64,000 nucleotides of DNA from Nonomuraea sediminis (lineage in GTDB: Bacteria; Actinomycetota; Actinomycetes; Streptosporangiales; Streptosporangiaceae): assembly GCF_018531495.1 (NCBI RefSeq), contig NZ_JAHDTI010000010.1, forward strand, positions 248,001 through 312,000. The letters run 5' to 3'. The stretch's first letter is position 1. Every line of letters begins with the position of its first letter. A program made the position numbers and the translations under genes. This document shows positions 57,756 to 64,000 of the stretch, in pieces. The notes under the pieces were generated by a model. It had not been told where the DNA came from, searched no databases, and saw only the letters and a list, made by a program, of their open reading frames with translations.

Positions 57756-58150
57756 CCACTCCCCCGCCCAGAGCCGCCCCATCCCCCGCCCCCGGGCTTG
57801 CCCGCCGTACAGGGGCGCCGACGACCGCCGCACCACGTCCCGCCGACCCGGCACCCAAGGGGCGCGTCCGGGAGCATGGCGACGTGCGGTGCTCGCCGCC
57901 AGCCCCCGGGGCTTCCTGTTGCCCACCAACCCCAGACCCCGACTCGCCCGCAGTCCCCCGGTGTTGCTGCCCGCCTCTCTCCGGGCGTCGACTTGCCCAC
58001 CGTCCCCAGCGTCAAGGTCTCCGTCGGCGTCGTCCACAAGACCCTCACCGCCGCCCAGCAGAATCAGCGACCGTAGCCGCACCGCTACGCTCAAGATCTA
58101 CTCAATGCGGGTAACAGGCGTACTTGGTTTCTGGACCCGGGGTTGAGTGG
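57756..58150. repeat. Non-coding stretch with a B module
   Basis: After the SDR stop, CCCGCCGTACAGGGGCGCCG at about 57797-57816 starts a partial 64-bp B module (CACCACGTCCCGCCGACCCGG) ending near 57866. The remainder is GC-rich with no recognisable gene. Base composition drops from about 58080 onward, before the lower-GC reductase gene. Confidence 0.5.
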
Positions 58151-58252
58151 ATGCCCCCGCCCTCCACCAAGCTTCTCCCCGAATTCCGTCAGAACGAGGG
58201 ACGTTACTTCAACACCGATGAACGCGACTCCGTCGCCGTCTACAGCAGTTAG
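58151..58252 (+). CDS. Possible 33-residue ORF or gene remnant
   Basis: An ATG at 58151 opens a 33-codon frame beginning MPPPSTKLLPEFRQNEGRYF and ending VAVYSS. Composition is protein-like rather than random. There is no clear ribosome site, and the end overlaps the stop of the convergent reductase by four bases. It might be the tail of a gene lost by rearrangement or a genuine small protein. I recognise no family. Confidence 0.3.
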   Translation: MPPPSTKLLPEFRQNEGRYFNTDERDSVAVYSS

Positions 58253-58839
58253 CCTTGCCCGAATTCGTAGGTGCAGAACACCAGGCCGTCACCCATCTTT
58301 CGGGTGCTGACCAGGTGCAGCGGCTTCTTGTCGCTGGTCTCGTCGAAGATACGCAGGCCGGTTCCCAGCACGACCGGGAAAACTACCAGCCGCAGTTCAT
58401 CGGCCAGGTTCTCCTCCATCAGTATGCGCACGAGCTGATAGCTGCCGTAGACCAGGATTTCCCCGTCCACTTTCCGCTTCAGCTCCGAAATCTCCTTTAC
58501 CGCATCGCCGTTGAGGACCGTGGTGTTGCTCCACTGAGGATCTTCGAGAGTCGACGACACGACGTACTTGGGGATGCTGTTCATTCTGTCCGCCCACTTG
58601 CGGCTTACGCGGACACCGAACGATGGCATCCGGGACGCGAACCACTCACTGCTCCGCCTGCCCAGCAGTAGCGCCTCGGCACCCAGCGCTTCCTCCGTCT
58701 CATTGGCGGCCCAGCCTTCGAGGTCCTTGCCCCCCACGACCTGGTGGAACCAGCCCCCCAGCTCGAAGCCTTCCTGGCCGTCCGGGTCTTGGACCACTCC
58801 ATCGAGTGTGACATTTGAGCTGATGACGATCTTTCCCAT
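58249..58839 (-). CDS. Dihydrofolate reductase family protein (RibD C-terminal type)
   Basis: A 196-residue RibD-C reductase-like protein. It starts KIVISSNVTLDGVVQDPDG, has LLLGRRSSEWFASRMPS near residue 60, and GEILVYGSYQLVRILMEENL near residue 125. Members bind NADPH, but physiological substrates are unknown. The gene is noticeably lower in GC than its neighbours, which suggests horizontal acquisition. AAAGGAGCA precedes the ATG. It lies in a cluster with a YCII-like protein and an ECF sigma factor, a recurrent grouping. Confidence 0.87.
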   Translation of the reverse strand: MGKIVISSNVTLDGVVQDPDGQEGFELGGWFHQVVGGKDLEGWAANETEEALGAEALLLGRRSSEWFASRMPSFGVRVSRKWADRMNSIPKYVVSSTLEDPQWSNTTVLNGDAVKEISELKRKVDGEILVYGSYQLVRILMEENLADELRLVVFPVVLGTGLRIFDETSDKKPLHLVSTRKMGDGLVFCTYEFGQG

Positions 58840-59027
58840 TTCCGTGCTCCTTTGACAATGTTGTCGGCTATCACTGGTCTAGATGCGTACGGATGGTCGG
58901 CAGCGCGACGTTCACGATGGAGCCGTACGTCCAGGAACGTCACCGCGCACAGCAGCGTCGGCGTGACCATGCCGCGCCCGGTCGCCAGGAACGACCCCTG
59001 CGGCGGCGCGATGCGGTCAGGCGTCGC

Positions 59028-59326
59028 TCACGACCCGGCGGCCTCCATCACGGGGCCGACCTCGACCCCGCCGCCGACCCGCATCACCGGGCAGTCCTTG
59101 GCCAGCGCCAGCGCGGAGTCGATGTCCTCGGCGGACACCACCGAGTAGGCGATCATCCGGGAGTGGCTGCCGCCGACCTCGCCGAGCGAGGCGTACTCGG
59201 TGACCGCGTTGCCGATGTCCACCAGGGCCGAGCCCAGCCCGCCGAACCAGGCCTGCCACTCGGCCGTCGTCTCGGCGCCGGGCGCGTAGTCGGAGGGCAC
59301 GCGGAAGGAGAAAACGTACTTGGCCA
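59028..59326 (-). CDS. YCII-related (DGPF-like) protein
   Basis: A 98-residue ferredoxin-like fold protein of the YciI/YCII family, beginning MAKYVFSFRVPSDYAPGAE and containing LGEVGGSHSRMIAYSVVSAE and a final CPVMRVGGGVEVGPVMEA. YCII/DGPF proteins are often encoded beside particular ECF sigma factors and are thought to be their targets or partners. Here the ECF gene is divergent at 59506. The ATG at 59326 fits the family start. Catalytic function is unproven. Confidence 0.82.
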
Positions 59327-59407
59327 TAATCCCGGTCCTGTTCTGTATCCGGGGCGCGCCCCGGACTGGGGCCGCCTCCAACCGGGTAGACGCCATCGCC
59401 CGCCCCG

Positions 59408-59432
59408 ATTGGGCGGCGCAACGCCGCCCAAT
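59408..59432. promoter_or_regulatory. Perfect 11-bp inverted repeat between YCII and ECF genes
   Basis: ATTGGGCGGCG and its exact complement flank a CAA loop. It lies in the 179-bp divergent region. It could be an operator, or a leader hairpin in the sigma factor transcript. No T-run follows in either direction, so simple termination is less likely. Confidence 0.45.
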
Positions 59433-59505
59433 TCGCCAAGCCGACGGCGTCTTTATTGTTGAGCGAGCCGAACGGGCCCTGCGGAAAGAAGAAGAGCGAG
59501 GATGC

Positions 59506-60555
59506 ATGCCGATGGAGATGGACACGACGGACCTGATCGCTCGGGCTCGGGCCGGCGACCACAACGCGTTCCGCGACCTGGTCCAGGGCCACTCCCGCGA
59601 GTTACAGGTGCACTGCTACCGCATCCTGGGATCCCTGCAGGACGCCGAGGACGCACTCCAGGAGACCCTCGTGTCCGCCTGGCGTAACCTCGGCGAGTTC
59701 GGCCAGCGGTCCTCGCTCCGGACCTGGCTGTATCAGATCGCGACCAATCGGTGCCTGAGCATGTTGCGCGCCGACAGCCGGCGCCCCCGCATCGCCTCCC
59801 CGCTGCCCGAGGCCACCCTGCCCGAACCCACCGGCGCCGGCGACGCCCCACCCTGGTTGGAACCCTACCCCGACGTCCTGCTCGACCACTTCGTCGACCA
59901 GTGCCCCGGACCGGAGGCCCGCTACGAGACCACCGAGGCCATCTCCCTGGCCTTCATCACCGCCCTGCAACTGCTGCCCCCACGCCAACGCGCCGCGCTC
60001 GTCCTCCGCGACGTCCTGGGCTACCGCGCCGGCGAGGTAGCCCAGATGCTCGATGCCACCCAGGAATCGGTTCAAAGCGCCCTCAAACGCGCCCGCGCCA
60101 CCGTCGACAACCACCTCGCCGACTCCAGCAGCGGCACCGGCAGCCGTAAGCCCGCACGCCAACCCGACACCGCCGCCGAACACCGGCTCATCGCCCGGCT
60201 CACCGACGCCCTGGAACGCGCCGACCTGGACGCCCTGATCGGACTGCTCGTCACCGACGTGAGACTCTCCATGCCCCCGGCCATGCTGGAATTCCGCGGC
60301 ATCGAATCAGCCCAGCGCGTCTTCGCCGCCGTCGTCTTCAGCCCCGGCCGCACCTACCGCGCGGTACCCACCCGCGCCAACGGCCAGCCCGCCCTCGGCC
60401 TGTACCTGGCAGACCCCCACGCCAGTGTCTACCGCGCCTACAGCCTCCTGGTCATCACCACCGCCGGCGACCACATCACCACCATCACCGGCTTCAACAA
60501 CACCAACGTCATGACACGCTTCGGACTACCCCGAACCCTCCCCGAAACAGATTGA
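59506..60555 (+). CDS. ECF sigma factor with C-terminal SnoaL-like domain
   Basis: A 349-residue sigma-70 family factor. Region 2 is FRDLVQGHSRELQVHCYRIL through DAEDALQETLVSAWRNL. Region 4 is LQLLPPRQRAALVLRDVLGY followed by AGEVAQMLDATQESVQSAL. The C-terminal 130 residues form a SnoaL/NTF2-like domain that tunes activity in such ECFs (SigG/SigJ-like, TIGR02960 type, with the LEPYPDVLLD linker). No anti-sigma gene is adjacent, consistent with self-regulation by the extension. GCGAGGA precedes the ATG. Confidence 0.9.
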   Translation: MPMEMDTTDLIARARAGDHNAFRDLVQGHSRELQVHCYRILGSLQDAEDALQETLVSAWRNLGEFGQRSSLRTWLYQIATNRCLSMLRADSRRPRIASPLPEATLPEPTGAGDAPPWLEPYPDVLLDHFVDQCPGPEARYETTEAISLAFITALQLLPPRQRAALVLRDVLGYRAGEVAQMLDATQESVQSALKRARATVDNHLADSSSGTGSRKPARQPDTAAEHRLIARLTDALERADLDALIGLLVTDVRLSMPPAMLEFRGIESAQRVFAAVVFSPGRTYRAVPTRANGQPALGLYLADPHASVYRAYSLLVITTAGDHITTITGFNNTNVMTRFGLPRTLPETD

Positions 60556-60776
60556 CAGACTCCTGCCGCCACCCGTTGTCCCGCGCCTGAAGGCAGAGCC
60601 CGGATGATTGCCTCAGGCTTCTTCAACGAAGTTCCGGCGCGGGACGCCGTGGCGTGGCTGTCACACCGGCGAACCGCGAACAAGTGCGGGGTGGCCATCC
60701 TCCCATTCGATTCGAGAACAGCTCTTGGGTGGAAGAAGACGATCGTCGGCAGCGAGGCCATGGCCAGGCCAGGCGA
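60556..60776. other. Spacer with unassigned sequence
   Basis: Between the ECF stop and the truncated ABC gene, both strands show short open frames whose translations look protein-like but frameshifted. I could not assign a family. Sequence foreign to ABC transporters continues to about 60875. It is probably the material whose insertion or rearrangement truncated the ABC gene. Confidence 0.3.
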
Positions 60777-61223
60777 TCAACACGTTCTGCAGCCAGGACT
60801 GTGCCAGCAGGAGACGGGGTCTGAGGAACATCGGAACCGGATCGTGCGCCAATGCCCAGTCCGCGCCTCCTCCACGCCGGGCCGGCGCCCCGCCAGGCGG
60901 AGCGGGAGGGCGACGTTCTGCTCCGCGGTCAGGGCGGAGACCAGGTTGAAGGACTGGAAGACGAACCCGACCCGCTCGCGGCGTAGCAGCGTCAGCTCGT
61001 TCTCCGCCAGCGTGCCGAGGTCAGTGCCGTCGATGACGACATTTCCGCCGCTGGGCCGGTCCAGCCCGGCGGCGCAGTGCAGCAACGTGGACTTGCCCGA
61101 GCCGGACGGGCCCATCACCGCGGTGAACGTGCCCGGCGCGAAACCGGTGGTCACGGCGTCCAGCGCTGCCACCGCTTGGTCTCCGGAGCCGTACACCATG
61201 CTCACCGACCGCAACTGGACCAT
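60777..61223 (-). pseudogene. Truncated ABC transporter ATPase (MacB/LolD-like)
   Basis: The first 115 codons are a good MacB/FtsE-type ATPase: VQLRSVSMVYGSGDQAVAAL, Walker A GPSGSGKSTLLHCAAGLDRP and the Q-loop VGFVFQSFNLVSALTAEQNV. After LAGRRPGVEEA, near 60875, homology stops and about 30 unrelated codons lead to a stop. The LSGGQ signature, Walker B and the switch histidine are all missing, and no permease gene is present. It cannot be a working ATPase and is best read as a deletion or insertion remnant. Confidence 0.75.
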
Positions 61224-61367
61224 ATCTGTCGATGTCGTGCTTCGATCCAACCGGCGCGGGGATCTTGGCACATGGGCGCTGAGGCGAAAAGTGCCGGTGT
61301 ACCCAGCACTACCCCTCCAGGACGCTACCGGTGACCGGGCCCGCGGGACGCCACCCGACGACCACCC

Positions 61368-61398
61368 GCATCGGAACGGCCACTGGCCGTTCCGATGC
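61368..61398 (-). terminator. Strong hairpin after the pyridoxamine oxidase-like gene
   Basis: Two perfect 15-bp arms flank a single unpaired base. It starts 14 bp beyond the stop of the minus-strand gene at 61412, the right place for an intrinsic terminator. There is no T-run, as is common in actinomycetes. Confidence 0.7.
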
Positions 61399-61411
61399 TG
61401 CTCAACCCCCG

Positions 61412-61882
61412 TTACTTGCGGCGGAGTTGGCGTGGGGGGTTGCCCGGGTGCCGGGTGTCGATGATGAGGTCGTCCTGGTCGACGTGGGTCCAGGTGACCT
61501 CTGTGAGGTCGATGCGGAACAGGTGGGAGTGGGGTGAGGGCATGTTGAAGGACTCGCGGATCTGCTGGTCGTGGATCTCGGTGGCGCGGCCCGACAGCTT
61601 GACGTCGCCCTCCCAGGCTGACGCGTTGGACGCGTCCGTGTCGGGTGAGGTGGTGTGGATCGCCATGCGGGGGTCGCGGCGCAGGTCGTGGGCCTTGCGG
61701 GCGTTGGGCATCGAGCCCATCCAGAGCTCGCCGTCGCGGAACTGCGACTCCGTCCCGCTGACCCGGGGCGAGCCGTCCTTGCGCAGCGTCGCGAGCACCT
61801 TGTGCTTGTGGCGCTCCATGAGGGCCCGCGCCACCTTGGCGAGCTCGGGTGCTTGCGTTTCGAAGTTCTGCCAAGATGCCAC
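61412..61882 (-). CDS. Pyridoxamine 5'-phosphate oxidase family protein
   Basis: A 156-residue split-barrel flavin- or F420-binding protein. HKHKVLATLRKDGSPRVSG near residue 25 and MGSMPNARKAHDLRRDPRM near residue 55 are characteristic. They are followed by VKLSGRATEIHD and a C-terminal RIDLTEVTWTHVDQDDLII strand. Such small proteins are often F420- or FMN-dependent reductases, not true PdxH. The start is preceded by the 16-bp motif shared with the YigZ-like gene and there is a strong terminator after it. Confidence 0.87.
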   Translation of the reverse strand: MASWQNFETQAPELAKVARALMERHKHKVLATLRKDGSPRVSGTESQFRDGELWMGSMPNARKAHDLRRDPRMAIHTTSPDTDASNASAWEGDVKLSGRATEIHDQQIRESFNMPSPHSHLFRIDLTEVTWTHVDQDDLIIDTRHPGNPPRQLRRK

Positions 61883-61891
61883 AGCGCACGC

Positions 61892-61907
61892 CCTTTACAA
61901 AGTAGAT
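61892..61907 (-). promoter_or_regulatory. Shared 16-bp upstream motif, copy 2
   Basis: CCTTTACAAAGTAGAT, identical over 16 bp to the sequence at 56314-56329, ends nine bases upstream of the start at 61882. The spacing to the start codon is shorter than in copy 1 (17 bp). The site lies in the divergent gap with the SCO6745-family gene. Confidence 0.5.
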
Positions 61908-61966
61908 TCACAAGGTGCGACGTCGACGGTAGCAACCGGGTCCGACACTTCTGTAAGGTCCGACGC

Positions 61967-62833
61967 GTGAATTTCGCGCGCAGCATGTGGCACCAACTGG
62001 AGCCCGTGCACTCCGTCCTGTACTTCTCCCCGCAGGCCTTCGAGGAGGCCGCCGCGCTCGGCTACGACATCGAGTCCCGCTGGCCCAGCTACTTCGCCTA
62101 CCGCACCGCCCCGCTGGGTCCCGTGGGCGCCAACGCGGCCGTGGCCGCCTACTACAGCTTCAGCCCCCGCGCCATCGGCGAGCACGTGCCCGCCATCTGG
62201 CAGGTCGCCTCCCCCGAGCAGGTGCTGCGGACCCGGCTGCGCGCCGTCGAACGGACCTACCGGGCGCTGCTCGGCGACCGGGTCGACGGGCCCGGGGTGG
62301 CCGAGGCCGCCGAGCTGGCCAGGCGGGCGGCCGAGAGCGTGAGCGTGCCCGCCCGGCTGTTCACCGCGGCCAACCTGGACCTGCCTTGGCCGGAGGAGCC
62401 GCTGCTAGCCCTGTGGCATGCGACCACGATCCTGCGCGAGCACCGCGGCGACGGGCATCTGGCCGCGCTGCTGGCCGCCGGGCTCGACGGGTGCGAGGCG
62501 CTGGTGTCGTTCGCCGCGATCGGGGCCGCCCCGGTGCAGGCGTTCGCCGGGCGCGGCTGGTCCGGGCAGGAGTGGGCCGAGGCTCAGGAACGGCTGGCCG
62601 TACGGGGACTCGTCGACGGGGACGGGCAGGCGACCGAGCGGGGGCGTGAGCTGCGCGAGGAGGTGGAGCGGACGACCGACCGGCTGGCGGCGCCGCCGTG
62701 GCAGGCGCTGGGCGAGGAGCGGGCGCAGCGCCTGTCGCAGCTGATCGGGCCGCTGCTGGGGGCGGTGTTCGAGTCGGGCATGCTGCCGATGACCAGCACG
62801 CTCGGCATCGCCACGGTCAAGGCTCCCGACTAG
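61967..62833 (+). CDS. SCO6745 family hypothetical protein
   Basis: A 288-residue mostly helical protein. MWHQLEPVHSVLYFSPQAFE at the N-terminus, GYDIESRWPSYFAYRTAPLG and the RGLVDGDGQATERGRELRE segment near residue 220 are typical of the actinobacterial SCO6745 family. The later part resembles a winged helix. No biochemical function is known. The GTG at 61967 has AAGG eight bases upstream. The stop overlaps that of the convergent small HTH gene by four bases. Confidence 0.75.
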   Translation: MNFARSMWHQLEPVHSVLYFSPQAFEEAAALGYDIESRWPSYFAYRTAPLGPVGANAAVAAYYSFSPRAIGEHVPAIWQVASPEQVLRTRLRAVERTYRALLGDRVDGPGVAEAAELARRAAESVSVPARLFTAANLDLPWPEEPLLALWHATTILREHRGDGHLAALLAAGLDGCEALVSFAAIGAAPVQAFAGRGWSGQEWAEAQERLAVRGLVDGDGQATERGRELREEVERTTDRLAAPPWQALGEERAQRLSQLIGPLLGAVFESGMLPMTSTLGIATVKAPD

Positions 62834-63042
62834 CCCCTGCCGTACTTCTTGTGCACGGCCTGCTTGCTGACCCCGATCGCGTTGGCGATCTGGGCCCAGG
62901 CCAGGCCCGCGACCCGGGCGCGGCGCACCTGCACCGCCTCCATGCGTTCCAGCTCGTGGCGCAGGGCGGTGGTGGCGCGCAGCGCCTGGAGCGGGTCCTC
63001 GTCCTGCGCCTGCCGCATCAGGGTCGCCAGGTCGTTCGTCAT
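62830..63042 (-). CDS. Small helix-turn-helix protein
   Basis: A 70-residue protein. The N-terminal half is a helix (ALRATTALRHELERMEAVQV) and the C-terminal half is a helix-turn-helix with LAWAQIANAIGVSKQAVHKK. Such short DNA-binding proteins are common next to hydrolases in actinomycetes. Its start is three bases after the stop of the upstream alpha/beta hydrolase, so they form an operon. Targets are unknown. Confidence 0.82.
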   Translation of the reverse strand: MTNDLATLMRQAQDEDPLQALRATTALRHELERMEAVQVRRARVAGLAWAQIANAIGVSKQAVHKKYGRG

Positions 63043-63045
63043 CCC

Positions 63046-63786
63046 CTAAAGGTAGTCCAGGAGCAGGGCCGTGATCTCCTCCGGCCGCTCCAGGCTGGGC
63101 AGGTGCCCGGCCCACTCCAGCTCCATCAGCTCGGCCCGCGGCAGCTCGGCGGCCAGGTGCTCGGCGCCGCGCCGGAAGTACTCCAGATCGCGACCGCCGA
63201 ACACCACCAGCGCAGGGAGGTCGAGCTCGGCCGGCCGTACCTCTCGCGCGACCTGGGTCGGCTCGGGGTCGGCGGCCAGCTGCAGCTCGTAGGCGTTGCG
63301 CTGCATCTCGACGAGGTGGCGGCGGGTGGCGGAAGCGGCGCTGGGGCCCAGCAGGGCGCGCGCCACCAGCTCGGACGCGCCGTCCAGGTCGCCGCTCGTG
63401 ACGAGCTCCTCCTCCTCGATGAACAGCTGCTTGGCGTCGGGCGTGAGCGGCGCCTCGATGGCCGGGTTCAGCAGCACCAGCCGGGTCGCCTCGACCGCGT
63501 CGCCGGAGGCCAGCTCCAGCGCCACGCGGCAGCCGTAGGAGGAGCCCACCAGCGCCGCGCGCCGTACGCCCAGCTCTGCCAGCACGGCCTCGACGTCCTC
63601 GGCGTCGCTGTAGCGCACGCCAGGAACGAGGGGCGAGCGACCGTAGCCGCGGGAGTCGGCGCGGATCACCCTGAAGCGGTCGGACAGCGCCTCGACCTGC
63701 GGGTCCCACATCTCGGAGTCGGCGGCGCTCGAGTGCAGCAGGACGACCGCCTCACCCGAACCGTACGAGTCGTGCCAGATCGTCAT
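63046..63786 (-). CDS. Alpha/beta hydrolase
   Basis: A 246-residue alpha/beta hydrolase similar in size to 3-oxoadipate enol-lactonase and related esterases. VVLLHSSAADSEMWDPQ is the oxyanion loop, GSSYGCRVALELA near residue 90 supplies the serine, and LEWAGHLPSLERPEE near residue 230 supplies the histidine. The ATG at 63786 overlaps the stop of the upstream LysE-type gene by four bases, so it is translationally coupled to it. Confidence 0.9.
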   Translation of the reverse strand: MTIWHDSYGSGEAVVLLHSSAADSEMWDPQVEALSDRFRVIRADSRGYGRSPLVPGVRYSDAEDVEAVLAELGVRRAALVGSSYGCRVALELASGDAVEATRLVLLNPAIEAPLTPDAKQLFIEEEELVTSGDLDGASELVARALLGPSAASATRRHLVEMQRNAYELQLAADPEPTQVAREVRPAELDLPALVVFGGRDLEYFRRGAEHLAAELPRAELMELEWAGHLPSLERPEEITALLLDYL

Positions 63787-64000
63787 CGTGCCTCCGTCAT
63801 CAGCCGCACGCCGAGCCCGATCAGCACCACGCCGGAGATCTGCTCCAGGCGGCGCTTGACGGCCGGGCGGCCGAGGATCGCCTTGGCGCGCGCGACCATC
63901 CAGATGACCAGCGAGAACCACGCGATGTCCACGACCACCCAGATGACCGCGAGCAGGGCCAGCGTCAGCGGCACGTTCTGCCCCTGCGGCACGAACTGCG
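63783..64000 (-). CDS. LysE family translocator, 5'-truncated by the window edge
   Basis: Only the last 72 or so codons are in the window; the start lies beyond 64000. The visible part, VPQGQNVPLTLALLAVIWVV followed by ARAKAILGRPAVKRRLEQIS and GVVLIGLGVRLM, is the C-terminal half of a RhtB/LysE amino acid exporter with two or three membrane helices. It overlaps the hydrolase gene by four bases (ATGA) and leads a three-gene operon with the hydrolase and the HTH protein. Confidence 0.85.
   Translation of the reverse strand, partial: QFVPQGQNVPLTLALLAVIWVVVDIAWFSLVIWMVARAKAILGRPAVKRRLEQISGVVLIGLGVRLMTEAR

Noticed and set aside
1-64000. tRNA and rRNA genes
   Set aside because: No cloverleaf-compatible sequence with a T-loop GGTTCGAATCC-type core and no rRNA signature were noticed by reading; a covariance search would be decisive.

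Overview
The window is chromosomal DNA from a very GC-rich actinomycete. GTG and TTG starts are frequent, GGAGG-type ribosome sites are common, and the gene content is typical of the group: wax ester synthase, several TetR/MarR/LysR regulators, a MalFG-type sugar transporter without its own ATPase, a tricorn protease, DUF3040 and SCO6745-family proteins. A Streptosporangiaceae-like genus such as Nonomuraea is a reasonable guess, but this is inference. I saw no rRNA, tRNA, CRISPR array, prophage block or large biosynthetic cluster. Most of the window is short accessory or housekeeping operons.

Layout. 1-4.6 kb: a sugar-catabolism island (Gfo/Idh/MocA dehydrogenase, TIM-barrel isomerase, LacI regulator) whose three spacers hold degenerate tandem arrays of 51, 60 and about 58 bp. 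4.6-12.2 kb: an adenosine deaminase-like enzyme with an XRE-cupin regulator, divergent from a thioredoxin-reductase-like flavoprotein and MarR; then MarR/heparinase II-III, an AlkZ-like winged-helix protein and TrmO. 12.7-18.3 kb: RibD-type reductase; a group-2 sigma factor divergent from a TetR; a LysR divergent from an epimerase-aldo/keto reductase pair. 18.7-26.2 kb: TfoX-like protein, two more AlkZ-like proteins, wax ester synthase, cysteine desulfurase-like enzyme, hydrolase and acetolactate synthase-like enzyme. 26.5-31.5 kb: TetR/MFS exporter, then a lone tyrosine recombinase and a lower-GC UbiE-like methyltransferase embedded in repeats. 31.6-37.5 kb: sugar ABC operon, TetR and a UvrD/HelR-like helicase sharing one operator type. 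37.5-45.3 kb: Nudix, a candidate structured RNA, PlsC, a penicillin-binding protein, a radical-SAM protein with a LexA-like box, patatin and a TetM-like ribosomal protection GTPase with leader ORFs. 45.3-56.3 kb: tricorn protease, glycosyltransferase, HtrA-like protease, paired crcB, secreted HNH nuclease, SGNH hydrolase, isochorismate synthase, YigZ. 56.5-64 kb: SDR, YCII/ECF sigma pair, a truncated ABC ATPase and small metabolic genes.

The most distinctive signal is a dispersed non-coding repeat family. Eight copies of an element about 142 bp long (copies of 140-143 bp plus one shortened) begin with GTACGGC and end with GCCGTAC as terminal inverted repeats. Six of the eight sit just downstream of a gene and point the same way as it. 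Shorter GTAC-delimited modules of about 64 bp abut several copies. Two oppositely oriented copies bracket the tyrosine recombinase, and a related module array is read in frame inside one AlkZ-like gene. Other points worth checking are a candidate small RNA with a SigR-like promoter, an operator shared between a helicase and a sugar ABC operon, and a 16-bp promoter motif shared by two unlinked genes.
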